64,000 bases of DNA. It comes from Companilactobacillus allii. Its GTDB lineage: Bacteria; Bacillota; Bacilli; Lactobacillales; Lactobacillaceae. The notes below the pieces were generated by a model. The model saw only the letters and a list, made by a program, of their open reading frames with translations. It was not told where the DNA came from and made no database searches. The position numbers and the translations under genes were made by a program. The stretch is taken from positions 248,001 through 312,000 of the forward strand of contig NZ_CP019323.1 of NCBI RefSeq assembly GCF_001971585.1, in the 5' to 3' direction. Shown here in pieces: positions 1 through 7,711 of the stretch (positions are counted from its first letter, which is position 1; the number at the start of each line of letters is the position of its first letter).

Positions 1-5
1 AATAC

Positions 6-18
6 TATACGTCGTATA
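6..18. other. Short palindrome near the window edge
   Basis: TATACGTCGTATA is a near-perfect 13-base palindrome (arms TATACG/CGTATA with one central base). It lies in sequence upstream of the T-box promoter and could be an operator or promoter piece belonging to a gene outside the window. Nothing else was recognised in bases 1-80. Confidence 0.25.
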
Positions 19-83
19 ATATGGTTGCATACATAATATACCGCAGCATATATTGTAAGTCAATAACTCATTCAAATTAATTC

Positions 84-112
84 TTGACAATATATAATTT
101 TGGCTTTATCAT
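84..112 (+). promoter_or_regulatory. Sigma-A promoter of the T-box ABC operon
   Basis: A TTGACA -35 box (84-89) is followed after 17 bases by TATCAT (107-112). Transcription would start about 20 bases before the first T-box stem, as expected for a leader that is transcribed whole. Confidence 0.75.
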
Positions 113-140
113 TGTTTCAACATTTAAACACGTACAAAAA

Positions 141-384
141 CGACGACAGAAGAGTAATTTGTTAAGTTGGTTCAGAGAGTTGACGGTGGTGCAAGTCAAT
201 CCATTTAGTGAATGAAACACATCTGTAAGTTGAATAACTGAAGTCATAGTAAGTTATTTCGGTAGTCCCGTTACCACTGAAGTTATTTAATAACTTTTTG
301 AGTCTAATACCGTGAGATATTAGAAATCAGAGGTGGTACCGCGAAATTCGCCCTCTTAGTCTTTTTGGCTAAGAGGGCTTTTTT
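141..384 (+). promoter_or_regulatory. T-box riboswitch (complete copy)
   Basis: ACAGA (146-150) pairs with TCTGT (222-226) to close stem I. The AGTA-type loop strand follows at 152-155, the AGAGAG bulge lies near 174-179, and the apical hairpin is TTGAC (180-184)/GTCAA (195-199). The T-box bulge UGGUACC (about 334-340) is flanked by AGAGG/CCUCU and GCG/CGC helices. A terminator (351-378) followed by T residues overlaps it. Uncharged tRNA should stabilise the antiterminator and switch on the ABC importer. The best specifier candidate is ATG (212-214, followed by A). The UGGU bulge expects discriminator A73, which tRNA-Met has and tRNA-Asn usually lacks, so methionine is favoured over AAC (216-218). 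The specifier call is an inference. Confidence 0.85.
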
Positions 385-398
385 ATATCACAATTACA

Positions 399-498
399 AT
401 AACTTCCTGAGGTTAATGTCGTAAGATATTAACGAATCAGAGGTGGAATCACGATACGTCGTCCTCTTAGTCTTTTGGCTAAGGGGATTTTTTTGTAG
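399..498 (+). promoter_or_regulatory. Duplicated T-box 3' half without stem I
   Basis: This is a second copy of stem III (GTTAAT/ATTAAC instead of CTAATA/TATTAG), antiterminator and terminator. The T-box bulge reads UGGAAUC instead of UGGUACC. The adjoining helix has changed from GCG/CGC to ACG/CGU, so pairing is kept by compensatory change. A terminator (463-488) with a T-run follows. Only about 20 bases separate it from the first terminator, so there is no decoding stem I. It may be a second checkpoint read by the same tRNA, a constitutive partial terminator, or a decaying duplicate. Confidence 0.75.
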
Positions 499-524
499 GT
501 TTTAATTTAAGGGGAGGAATCAAC

Positions 525-1178
525 ATGAATTATATTTTTGAAATATTACCATCACTACTAAGTGGTACTGCAATGACACTTAAAATTTTCTTTTGGACTA
601 TTATTTGTTCCCTTCCATTAGGAATCCTTGTTTCACTAGGAAGAAACTCAAAATTCAAACCACTAAGTTGGATCATTTCCTTTTATATCTGGGTGATGCG
701 TGGAACTCCACTACTACTACAACTTATCTTCGTCTTTTATGGCCTACCAAACATGCCCTTCGCACATATTGTCTTCGAGCGATATGATGCAGCACTTTTT
801 GCCTTTATCCTAAACTACACAGCCTACTTTGCTGAGATATTCCGTGGTGGTTTTGGTGCCATCAGTGAAGGCCAGTTTGAAGGTGCTAAGGTACTTGGAT
901 TGAATTATTTCCAAACTATTAGGAAGATCATCGTTCCCCAAGTTGTCAAAATAGTCTTACCTTCAATTGGTAACGAAGTTATCAACTTGGTCAAAGATTC
1001 ATCATTAGTATACGTAATTGGATTAGGTGACCTACTTCGTGCCGGAAATATCGCCAGTTCCCGTGATGTCACTCTTGTACCGTTAGTATTAGTTGGTGTT
1101 ATCTATCTACTATTAACATTGGTATGTACTTGGATATTAAGATTGCTTGAAAAACGTTTCAGTTATTATAGAGATTAA
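525..1178 (+). CDS. Amino-acid ABC transporter permease (HisM family)
   Basis: This 217-aa inner-membrane permease belongs to the polar amino-acid uptake family. It has about five hydrophobic segments and the cytoplasmic EAA-type loop (around residues 120-145, GAKVLGLNYFQTIRKIIVPQ) that docks on the ATPase. A GGGGAGG ribosome binding site sits 8 bases before the ATG. The gene is first in a three-gene operon (permease, ATPase, binding protein) behind a T-box leader, so expression should rise when the cognate tRNA is uncharged. Substrate is not readable from the permease; the leader favours methionine or a related sulphur amino acid, and cystine-type transporters are close relatives. Family assignment is firm, substrate is not. 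Confidence 0.9.
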   Translation: MNYIFEILPSLLSGTAMTLKIFFWTIICSLPLGILVSLGRNSKFKPLSWIISFYIWVMRGTPLLLQLIFVFYGLPNMPFAHIVFERYDAALFAFILNYTAYFAEIFRGGFGAISEGQFEGAKVLGLNYFQTIRKIIVPQVVKIVLPSIGNEVINLVKDSSLVYVIGLGDLLRAGNIASSRDVTLVPLVLVGVIYLLLTLVCTWILRLLEKRFSYYRD

Positions 1179-1193
1179 TGGGAGGAAAAACTT

Positions 1194-1835
1194 ATGCTTG
1201 AACTTAAAAATATTACAAAAAGTTTTGATGGCAAGACAATTTTAGATAACCTTAGCCTAGAGGTCAAAGACAACTCTATTTTGAGTATTGTTGGACCTTC
1301 AGGAGCTGGTAAAACAACGCTTCTTCGTTGTATTGCTGGTCTTGAAACTGTTGATTCCGGTTCATTTATCTTGAATGATAAGCCATTTGACCCTTCTGAT
1401 GAGACTTCCAAGGAACGTGTTGTTGGGGTGGTTTTTCAAGATTTCAACCTCTTCCCTCATCTATCTGTTATTGAGAACATCACACTAGCTCCAATGATGG
1501 TCCTAAAACAAGACAAAAATACAGCCAAACAAAAAGCTGAAGTAATCCTCAAACAATTGGAATTAGACGACTTAGCTAACCAATATCCATTCGAGTTATC
1601 TGGTGGTCAAAAACAACGTGTTGCTATTGCCCGTGCATTGGCTATGCAACCAAAGATTCTTTGTTACGACGAACCAACCTCAGCACTTGATCCTAGTTTG
1701 CGTGATGCTGTCGCTGAAGTTATTTTGAATTTGAAAAAGACAGGTATAACACAGATCGTCATCACCCATGATCCAGAATTCGCCAAAAAGATTGCCGATC
1801 AACTATTAGAAGTTAAACCAATTACTAACAAATAA
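1194..1835 (+). CDS. Amino-acid ABC transporter ATP-binding protein
   Basis: This is a 213-aa cytoplasmic ATPase that powers the importer. The Walker A motif GPSGAGKT lies near residues 34-41, the signature LSGGQKQRVAIARA near 135, and Walker B ILCYDEPTSALDP follows directly. It is short for the GlnQ/HisP type (usually about 240 aa) because the C-terminal end is trimmed, but all catalytic motifs are present. GGGAGG lies 10 bases upstream of the ATG and the gap to the permease is 15 bases, consistent with one transcript. Confidence 0.93.
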   Translation: MLELKNITKSFDGKTILDNLSLEVKDNSILSIVGPSGAGKTTLLRCIAGLETVDSGSFILNDKPFDPSDETSKERVVGVVFQDFNLFPHLSVIENITLAPMMVLKQDKNTAKQKAEVILKQLELDDLANQYPFELSGGQKQRVAIARALAMQPKILCYDEPTSALDPSLRDAVAEVILNLKKTGITQIVITHDPEFAKKIADQLLEVKPITNK

Positions 1836-1855
1836 TTAAGGGGGGTTAATATATT

Positions 1856-2713
1856 ATGAGAAAAAAACTAGTTTCACTCGTTGCCCTCTTAGCCAGCCTA
1901 ATCATGGTATTGAGTCTTAGTGGTTGTGGAAGTAAAAAGTCAATCGCGCAAGAAGCCAATACTGCAGACACTTGGAGTTCTATCAAGAAACGTGGACGAG
2001 TTATTATTGGACTAGATGACACTTTTGTTCCTATGGGATTCCGTCAAAAGAACGGTAAGTTAGTCGGCTATGATATTGATTTGGCCAAAGCAGTCTTCAA
2101 ACAATATGGTATTAAAGCTGACTTCCAACCGATTGATTGGAATATGAAAGAAACTGAATTGCGTAATCGTACTATTGATCTAATCTGGAACGGCTATACA
2201 ATTACACCAGCTCGCCAAAAACAGATTGCCTTCTCACGTCCTTACATGGCCAATAGACAAGTCCTTGTTACTAAGAAAAGTGAAAATATAACTAGCTTTT
2301 CTGGCATGCAAAATAAGACTCTGGGCGTTCAAACCAGTTCTTCTGGTGCAAGTTTGTTGGATGAACACCCTGGTATGTTGAAAGACTATATCAAGGATAA
2401 AACTCCAGTAATGTATGATTCATTCAATAATGCCTTTATGGATCTTGATGCTGGTAGGATTCAAGGGATGTTGATAGATAGCGTTTATGCTGGATATTAT
2501 ATTCAACATGAAAAGAATCCTGATTCATATCAAACAACCGTCGGTGGATTCGATGGTGAAGATTTTGCCGTTGGTATGAGAAAAGGCGATAAGACCTTAA
2601 AGGGAAAGATTGATTCAGCACTCCAACAATTGGCTAACGATGGAACACTTAAAAAGATCAATGAGAAGTGGTTTGGTACTAATGATAATTCGCTAGTTGA
2701 ACCTGAAAAATAA
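1856..2713 (+). CDS. Amino-acid ABC transporter substrate-binding lipoprotein
   Basis: This 285-aa extracytoplasmic solute-binding protein (family 3) has an N-terminal signal ending in the lipobox LSGC at about residues 21-24, so the mature Cys should be lipid-anchored. The binding-domain start IIGLDDTFVPMGFRQKNGKL and the conserved YDIDLAKAV and NGYTITPARQK segments are typical of polar amino-acid binding proteins. It follows the ATPase by 20 bases, with GGGGGG as ribosome binding site. Ligand is uncertain; the T-box leader points to methionine or another amino acid whose tRNA carries A73. Confidence 0.92.
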   Translation: MRKKLVSLVALLASLIMVLSLSGCGSKKSIAQEANTADTWSSIKKRGRVIIGLDDTFVPMGFRQKNGKLVGYDIDLAKAVFKQYGIKADFQPIDWNMKETELRNRTIDLIWNGYTITPARQKQIAFSRPYMANRQVLVTKKSENITSFSGMQNKTLGVQTSSSGASLLDEHPGMLKDYIKDKTPVMYDSFNNAFMDLDAGRIQGMLIDSVYAGYYIQHEKNPDSYQTTVGGFDGEDFAVGMRKGDKTLKGKIDSALQQLANDGTLKKINEKWFGTNDNSLVEPEK

Positions 2714-2806
2714 AGAGAGTGTGGCAGAACACGTTCAGTTTTCGTTTATAAGCCTAAAATGCCGGTATTTACGCAAGTGAATATCGGTCTTTTAGGCTTA
2801 TATTGA
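2714..2806. repeat. Intergenic repeat B, copy 1 (terminator hairpin)
   Basis: GAGTGTGGCAGAACAC (2717-2732) precedes a long hairpin with perfect 13-base arms (2747-2759 and 2790-2802) whose inner part CCGGTATTTACG...GAATATCGG forms a second stem. Related pieces lie at 17517-17547, 39785-39858 and 61950-62015. It ends the ABC importer operon and probably works as a terminator. Confidence 0.65.
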
Positions 2807-2821
2807 GAAAATTATGTTTTG

Positions 2822-2968
2822 GCACACGTTTTCACTGCAAATTTATAGTGGAAACGTGTGAAAATACACAATTTCTTCCGTTTAACAAAAATAGTTCCGG
2901 AATTCATTTTCGTGAATTCCGGAACTATTTGCGTTAATACTCGAAAATTACCCGTGCATTTTCACACT
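2822..2968. repeat. Intergenic palindrome family A, copy 1
   Basis: A hairpin CACACGTTTTCACT/AGTGGAAACGTGTG (2824-2860) abuts the family A element. Its outer arms are GTGTGAAAAT (2856-2865) and ATTTTCACAC (2958-2967), and its core stem is AGTTCCGGAATTC/GAATTCCGGAACT. Between the stems lie the conserved segments AATTTCTTCCG (left) and CGTTAATACTCGAAAATT (right). It sits between convergent genes, touches the stop codon of the next gene, and probably terminates both. Confidence 0.7.
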
Positions 2969-3550
2969 CTAATTCTTTGATTTTAGTCTCAATACAGTAA
3001 CTTTTTTATTAGTTTGTTTTTCTATTTCACTTACTACTTGCCCTATATTTCTCATATCTACATCATTCGATGTAAAAGGCAAATCAACTTCTTTATCATC
3101 CTTTAATAATATCTTCAAATAATAACCCTTTGAGAATAACCCTAAGGCTGATCCCACGACATAAAAGCTAGCATCTACTGCACCTTCTGATCCAATTCCT
3201 TTCGGCACACTCATCCCTTCACCCACTACTAATGAAATTGAATTTATTTCAGTAAAAGTTATTAATAATCTATTAGTGAATGATGGAAACAATATAGCTG
3301 CGACTCTTTTTGTGAATTTACTGTAGTCATAGTAGTAAATGCCCTTTTCAGTAACAAGCCAATAACTATGATTACCGTCAATATTAACTGTAAAAATCGA
3401 CAAAATAACTATTAAACATACCAGTCCAAATATTATTCCTAATTTAAGCTCATTAGATGTTATTGAAATTAAATATCCGACAAATATACTGATTACTAAT
3501 GTTATTAATAATGGATAATAATTGATTTTTTTACCAAATTTTATGCTCAT
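2969..3550 (-). CDS. Membrane protein with PH-like domain, in the ars cluster
   Basis: This 193-aa protein of unknown function starts at ATG 3550, which has GGGGGAAATT just upstream; the longer reading from 3583 lacks a ribosome binding site. Two hydrophobic helices (about residues 10-55) are followed by a soluble part beginning HSYWLVTEKGIYYYDYS, which resembles bacterial PH-like (YdjM/YcxB-type) domains. It lies 25 bases downstream of arsC and is probably co-transcribed with it. Nothing in it suggests arsenic chemistry, so its presence may be incidental. Confidence 0.6.
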   Translation of the reverse strand: MSIKFGKKINYYPLLITLVISIFVGYLISITSNELKLGIIFGLVCLIVILSIFTVNIDGNHSYWLVTEKGIYYYDYSKFTKRVAAILFPSFTNRLLITFTEINSISLVVGEGMSVPKGIGSEGAVDASFYVVGSALGLFSKGYYLKILLKDDKEVDLPFTSNDVDMRNIGQVVSEIEKQTNKKVTVLRLKSKN

Positions 3551-3575
3551 AATAATTTCCCCCTTATCAACATGT

Positions 3576-3983
3576 TTATTCAAATTTCAAAGTTAATATC
3601 AAGTCTTTAATCTGGTCACGAATTTTACGAAATTCAACCAACTTTTCACTTTCTGATCCTGTTACTGCTGCGGGATCAGGTAATGGCCAATGTAATTTTT
3701 TTACAGTTGCAGGAGTTACCGGACACTTATCACGAGCATCTCCACATAAGGTAACTACCAAATCACAACTATTAAGATAATCAACATCGATTAACTTAGA
3801 ATACTGTCCAGAAATATCAATCCCCACTTCTGCCATTACTTTAACAGCATAATTATTTAGTCCATGTGTCTCAACACCGGCGCTTGCCACTTCCCAATCA
3901 TTACCTAACAACTCACGACCAAACCCCTCTGCCATTTGACTGCGACATGAATTACCTGTACATAGGAAATAAATTCTCTTCAT
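3576..3983 (-). CDS. arsC: Thioredoxin-coupled arsenate reductase
   Basis: This 135-aa enzyme reduces arsenate to arsenite in the cytoplasm. The phosphatase-like loop C8-T-G-N-S-C13-R14-S holds the nucleophile Cys8, and Cys80 and Cys87 ([10 protein letters not shown]) provide the relay disulfide of the pI258/B. subtilis ArsC class. PLPDPA near residue 100 supplies the general acid Asp. It is divergent from arsR, with the shared 88-base intergenic region carrying a TAGA-n6-TCTA palindrome. The product arsenite would be exported by the Acr3 protein encoded opposite. Confidence 0.93.
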   Translation of the reverse strand: MKRIYFLCTGNSCRSQMAEGFGRELLGNDWEVASAGVETHGLNNYAVKVMAEVGIDISGQYSKLIDVDYLNSCDLVVTLCGDARDKCPVTPATVKKLHWPLPDPAAVTGSESEKLVEFRKIRDQIKDLILTLKFE

Positions 3984-4044
3984 AGTTACCTCCAGTAACG
4001 AATTTTGACATTATAATTTGTTTAAGTTAATATTACAGCATACA

Positions 4045-4058
4045 TAGACGAATATCTA
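4045..4058. promoter_or_regulatory. Putative ArsR operator 1
   Basis: TAGACGAATATCTA has TAGA/TCTA arms and lies directly before arsR, between the divergent arsC and arsR genes. A better copy of the same motif lies before acr3 (4399-4412), which supports a shared operator. Confidence 0.5.
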
Positions 4059-4071
4059 TATGAGGTGAAAA

Positions 4072-4377
4072 ATGAATTATCAAAATTACGTAAACTCTTT
4101 AAAAGCTATGTCTGATGAAAATAGACTGAAAATAATTGAATTAATCTCTGACCGGACTTTATGCGCCTGTGACTTATTAGATTATTTCAACTTTACACAA
4201 CCTACCCTTTCACATCATATGAAGATTCTGGAAGATTCCGGAATAGTAAAAAGTTATCGCGAAGGTAAATGGAAACATTATTCGCTAAATGAAGAATTTG
4301 CGTCTGGTTTCTTTGAGAATACTAAACAATTGCTATCAAGCAATTCAAAGTGTGTTTGTGACTACAATAAAAAGTAG
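4072..4377 (+). CDS. arsR: ArsR-family arsenite-responsive repressor
   Basis: This 101-aa winged-helix repressor has the metal-site motif T-L-C31-A-C33-D-L-L in the recognition region, equivalent to the ELCVCDL arsenite site of ArsR proteins. The DNA-recognition helix TQPTLSHHMKILEDSGIV follows. A further C-x-C pair (KCVCDYNKK) at the C-terminus could add ligands. Arsenite binding should release the promoter. The gene is followed by acr3 after 59 bases and is divergent from arsC, forming a compact ars locus. Confidence 0.9.
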   Translation: MNYQNYVNSLKAMSDENRLKIIELISDRTLCACDLLDYFNFTQPTLSHHMKILEDSGIVKSYREGKWKHYSLNEEFASGFFENTKQLLSSNSKCVCDYNKK

Positions 4378-4398
4378 TTTATTTTTCAAATCAATAGA

Positions 4399-4412
4399 TA
4401 GATATTAATCTA
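4399..4412. promoter_or_regulatory. Putative ArsR operator 2
   Basis: TAGATATTAATCTA (TAGAT/ATCTA perfect arms) lies between arsR and acr3, 38 bases before the acr3 start. It matches the spacing-relaxed motif before arsR and suggests acr3 has its own controlled promoter. Confidence 0.55.
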
Positions 4413-4436
4413 TATGTTATAAAGGGGGAATATATT

Positions 4437-5477
4437 TTGAGAAATACAAGTAAGAAATTATCATTATTTGACCGGTATATGACCTGGTGGATAATTTTGG
4501 CTATGATTATTGGTGTATCAATTGGCTACTTCTGGCCTAACACCGCCAATATCATCAATGATCTATCGATTGGCACAACATCGATTCCAATTGCCATTGG
4601 GCTAATATTAATGATGTATCCACCACTAACCAAAGTTAAATATGAAGAAATGGGACACGTCTTCAAAGATTGGAAAACCTTAGCTGTTTCACTAATTCAA
4701 AACTGGATTGTTGGCCCAATAGTTATGTTCACTTTAGCAGTTATTTTTTTGCACAACTATCCTAGCTACATGACTGGTTTAATCATGATTGGTCTGGCAA
4801 GATGTATCGCCATGGTCATTGTTTGGAGTGAGCTAGCTCAAGGAGATAGTGAATATACAGCTGGATTGGTAGCCTTTAACGCAGTATTTCAGATAGTTTT
4901 CTATTCATTCTTTGCTTACCTTTTTATTACAATAATCCCTGGATGGTTAGGTCTACAAACTCACACTGTCAATGTTCCAATGGCATCAATTGCAAAAAGT
5001 GTCATGATATATTTGGGTATTCCATTTATTGCCGGAATTGCTTCAAGATATTTATTGATACATTTCAAAGGTAAGAACTGGTTTGAGAACATTTATGTAC
5101 CCAAAATAAGTCGTATAACATTCTGGGCATTAATTTTCACTGTAATCGTTATGTTCTCAGTAAAAGGAGAAAAAGTCGTTCAATTACCACTAGACGTTGT
5201 AAGAATTGCTATTCCATTACTATTGTATTTCTTAATAATGTTCTTTGTATCATTTGGAATTGCTCATCATCGTGGAACGAGTTATCCCATTGCAACATCA
5301 TTATCATTAACAGCTGCAAGCAATAACTTTGAACTTGCTATTGCGGTGGCTGTCAGTGTATTTGGTATAGGTTCTGGGGAAGCGTTTACCGCCGTTATTG
5401 GGCCATTAGTCGAAGTACCGGTATTATTAAGTTTAGTTAATGTAGCACTAAAGTATCGTAATAAATTCAAAAACTAA
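4437..5477 (+). CDS. acr3: Acr3-family arsenite efflux permease
   Basis: This 346-aa protein with about ten transmembrane segments exports arsenite from the cell. The N-terminus [20 protein letters not shown], the conserved cysteine in [12 protein letters not shown], and [19 protein letters not shown] near the end are typical of Acr3 rather than ArsB. The start is TTG with AAAGGGGGAA eight bases upstream. It completes the arsC-arsR-acr3 locus, and a strong terminator follows. Confidence 0.93.
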   Translation: MRNTSKKLSLFDRYMTWWIILAMIIGVSIGYFWPNTANIINDLSIGTTSIPIAIGLILMMYPPLTKVKYEEMGHVFKDWKTLAVSLIQNWIVGPIVMFTLAVIFLHNYPSYMTGLIMIGLARCIAMVIVWSELAQGDSEYTAGLVAFNAVFQIVFYSFFAYLFITIIPGWLGLQTHTVNVPMASIAKSVMIYLGIPFIAGIASRYLLIHFKGKNWFENIYVPKISRITFWALIFTVIVMFSVKGEKVVQLPLDVVRIAIPLLLYFLIMFFVSFGIAHHRGTSYPIATSLSLTAASNNFELAIAVAVSVFGIGSGEAFTAVIGPLVEVPVLLSLVNVALKYRNKFKN

Positions 5478-5530
5478 GAGCGATAAGTAATCTAATTAAC
5501 ATCAGATTACTTATCGCTCTTATCTTTTCT
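5478..5530 (+). terminator. Terminator after acr3
   Basis: A 17-base perfect inverted repeat (AGAGCGATAAGTAATCT and its complement, about 5478-5522) is followed by TTATCTTTTCT. It should end acr3 transcription and may also work in the opposite direction. Confidence 0.85.
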
Positions 5531-5579
5531 ATTATAAAAAAGAATTTCCTAATCTTACCCATCTATAGCACGTCTATAC

Positions 5580-5675
5580 CTAAAAAATTAATAACAAAAA
5601 TGCTATCAATATCCCCACGATTGCAAGATAACTTACGTTGCGTTCATTATCCCGTAAGTTCTTTTTCTTCTTCAT
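5580..5675 (-). CDS. 31-aa single-pass membrane peptide
   Basis: ATG at 5675 is preceded by CGGAGGAAGAAAATACC, a good ribosome binding site. The peptide begins MKKKKNLRDNERN and ends in one hydrophobic helix (YLAIVGILIAFLLLIF), giving a positive-inside single-span topology. The next plus-strand genes run the other way, so it is a lone transcription unit. Function is unknown. It could also be the remnant of a larger gene, but the clear start signal favours a real small protein. Confidence 0.6.
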   Translation of the reverse strand: MKKKKNLRDNERNVSYLAIVGILIAFLLLIF

Positions 5676-5761
5676 GGTATTTTCTTCCTCCGTGCTTAAT
5701 TCCGTTATACCATCTTATATAATCAATTGAAAGAAAAATTTTAACTATGTAAGCCATATCA

Positions 5762-5804
5762 TATAACGGTACTATAGTATTCACACACCGTTATAACGTA
5801 TAAT
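5762..5804 (+). promoter_or_regulatory. Promoter of ntd with a 9-base inverted repeat
   Basis: TATAACGGT (5762-5770) and ACCGTTATA (5787-5795) are perfect inverted arms 16 bases apart, just upstream of a TATAAT -10 box (5799-5804). No good -35 is visible, and the arms would occupy that region. This looks like an operator for an unknown regulator of the deoxyribosyltransferase gene. Confidence 0.5.
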
Positions 5805-5837
5805 ATACCATATCGTACAAAAGGGGAGAACGACTTC

Positions 5838-6311
5838 ATGAATAAAAAAAATCGTGTATATTTGGCTGGACCATTCTTCAGCAAGGAACAAACCAATCGA
5901 CTTAATGAGATTGAAAAAATACTTAATGAAAATGAGACAATCGGCGATATTTTCCGTCCCGGTGACAGTGAATATACTCCTGCTAAAATTGGAACTTTTG
6001 AATGGCAAACTGCAGTGTTCAAACACGATATAACTAATATCAACACTTCAGATCTTGTTATTGCCATGTTAGATTACAAGTTAGAAAATTCAGAATTTGA
6101 ACCAGATTCTGGTACTATTTGGGAATGCGGCTATGCCTTTGCCAATAATATTCCTGTAATAGGAATTCGCTATGAGGATAATCAACCACTTAACTTGATG
6201 CTTGCTGGAAGTTTAACAGCATTTTTCAAGGGAGAAAAAAGTATTGAATCAATCAAAGATTATGACTTCAACACTTTAATGACACGTTATGAAGATGTCG
6301 ATATAATTTAA
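5838..6311 (+). CDS. ntd: Nucleoside 2-deoxyribosyltransferase
   Basis: This 157-aa enzyme has the length of the Lactobacillus leichmannii NDT. It swaps bases between 2'-deoxyribonucleosides in salvage. The N-terminal VYLAGPFFSKEQ and the catalytic segment PDSGTIWECGYAFANN, with nucleophile Glu96, fit the family; Asp71 in NTSDLV may be the conserved acidic partner. GGGGAGAACG serves as ribosome binding site. It stands alone, with a weak bulged terminator behind it and an MFS gene 75 bases downstream. Confidence 0.9.
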   Translation: MNKKNRVYLAGPFFSKEQTNRLNEIEKILNENETIGDIFRPGDSEYTPAKIGTFEWQTAVFKHDITNINTSDLVIAMLDYKLENSEFEPDSGTIWECGYAFANNIPVIGIRYEDNQPLNLMLAGSLTAFFKGEKSIESIKDYDFNTLMTRYEDVDII

Positions 6312-6312
6312 G

Positions 6313-6346
6313 AAGATTAGCCATTAGTTTGGTTTGATCTTTTTTT
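6313..6346 (+). terminator. Weak terminator after ntd
   Basis: AAGAT..GCCA and TGGT..ATCTT form an interrupted hairpin followed by TTTTTTTG. Read-through into the MFS gene is possible. Confidence 0.45.
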
Positions 6347-6386
6347 GTTTTACACTAGTAGTAACAATCATCAGGGGGGAATATTT

Positions 6387-7565
6387 TTGAATTCTATAAC
6401 CACAGCAAAAAAATCCAACAAATACTTTTTATTCAGTATGATGTTAATCGCCGCAAACCTGCGTCTACCAATCACTATCATGCCACCACTACTTGAAAGA
6501 ATTGAGCAAAACTTTGATATACCTAGCTCAATGGCCGGATTATTAACATCCATCCCACTGCTTGCCTTTGCAATTTTCTCACCGATCATTGTCAAAATTG
6601 CTAACAAACGTGGAAATGAACTGACAATTTTCTTATTTTTTATTTTGCTTCTAGTCGGAAGTTATTTACGAGTGATTCCAACGATTTGGGCCTTGTTCTT
6701 GGGGACGGCATTAGTTGGTATCGGTATTGATAGTGGGAACGTCTTGCTTCCTGCCATCATCAAGGACAAAATGCCGACACAGATTCCACTCGGTACTAGT
6801 CTTTACACCCTATCGATGCTTCTAATAGGTGCAATCGGTACTGCTTTATCTGGATATCTCATTACCAGAATAAATCTAGGAACAACACTTGGAGTGATTT
6901 CTATTATGGGAATTATTGCATTCGTGTTCTGGATCCCAAATATTTTTCATAATCAAAAATCACCTGTGGACCAGAATATTACTGCACCAAAATATCACAC
7001 CGTTTGGCGTCAGCATCTAGGTTGGTTGATAACCTTATACTTTGGACTTCAATCAGTTATTTATTATTCACTATTAACCTGGCTACCAAAAGTCCTCAGT
7101 AGTCACGGTGTCACAACTATCTTCTCTAGTAACTTATTAACCATCCTACAACTAGCCGGGTTACCTTGTTCATTCATAGTTCCCCTTTTGGCTCCTAGAA
7201 AGATGGGCATGAGGGTATTAATATCCTTAGTTACTCTTGGTTACGTGATTGCTCCATTGTCCTTTTTGCTTCCAACTACAAGCGGATTATATCTTGTCTT
7301 TTGGTCAATTATTATGGGAGTCGCTCAAGGTGTAGCTTTCAATACTGCCATTTTCTTCTTCACGAATAAAACCAGCAATCCTTATCAAACTGCTGAAGTT
7401 TCTGGTATGGCACAGTCTGCCGGATACTTACTAGCTGCCTTTGGGCCAGTGGCCTTTGGACTCTTACGCCAAAGCTCGATCATTCTGATTACATTAGCCA
7501 CACTTGCTGTATTGTTGACGGTAACTGGAATAATAATTAATAAATCATCCCTTATAAAAGAATAA
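6387..7565 (+). CDS. MFS transporter, CynX/NimT type
   Basis: This 393-aa protein with about 12 transmembrane segments starts at TTG 6387, which is preceded by CAGGGGGGAATATT; the longer reading has no ribosome binding site. The early LIAANLRLPITIMPPLLERI segment is the hallmark of the cyanate/2-nitroimidazole (CynX/NimT) branch of the major facilitator superfamily. The substrate is unknown, and no cyanase or other metabolic partner is nearby. It follows ntd in the same direction but is probably only loosely connected. Confidence 0.8.
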   Translation: MNSITTAKKSNKYFLFSMMLIAANLRLPITIMPPLLERIEQNFDIPSSMAGLLTSIPLLAFAIFSPIIVKIANKRGNELTIFLFFILLLVGSYLRVIPTIWALFLGTALVGIGIDSGNVLLPAIIKDKMPTQIPLGTSLYTLSMLLIGAIGTALSGYLITRINLGTTLGVISIMGIIAFVFWIPNIFHNQKSPVDQNITAPKYHTVWRQHLGWLITLYFGLQSVIYYSLLTWLPKVLSSHGVTTIFSSNLLTILQLAGLPCSFIVPLLAPRKMGMRVLISLVTLGYVIAPLSFLLPTTSGLYLVFWSIIMGVAQGVAFNTAIFFFTNKTSNPYQTAEVSGMAQSAGYLLAAFGPVAFGLLRQSSIILITLATLAVLLTVTGIIINKSSLIKE

Positions 7566-7600
7566 ATTGAATTTGTTTAAACCTTGATACATTAACCTTT

Positions 7601-7618
7601 TTACTGAATATACAGTAA
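7601..7618. promoter_or_regulatory. Operator-like palindrome before the MFS gene
   Basis: TTACTGAATATACAGTAA has perfect 6-base arms and a 6-base AT spacer. It ends eight bases before the -35 of the 7712 gene. Its regulator is not obvious in the window. Confidence 0.5.
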
Positions 7619-7626
7619 TTCTCCTC

Positions 7627-7655
7627 TTGTATATAATTTTTTTGCGTGCTATTAT
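7627..7655 (+). promoter_or_regulatory. Promoter of the 7712 MFS gene
   Basis: TTGTAT (7627-7632) and TATTAT (7650-7655) are separated by 17 bases, 57 bases before the gene start. Confidence 0.55.
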
Positions 7656-7711
7656 ACATTCAAGCAAAATAAGGAACGACAGTGAGCGTTCATTTTGGAG
7701 GAAAATATACT

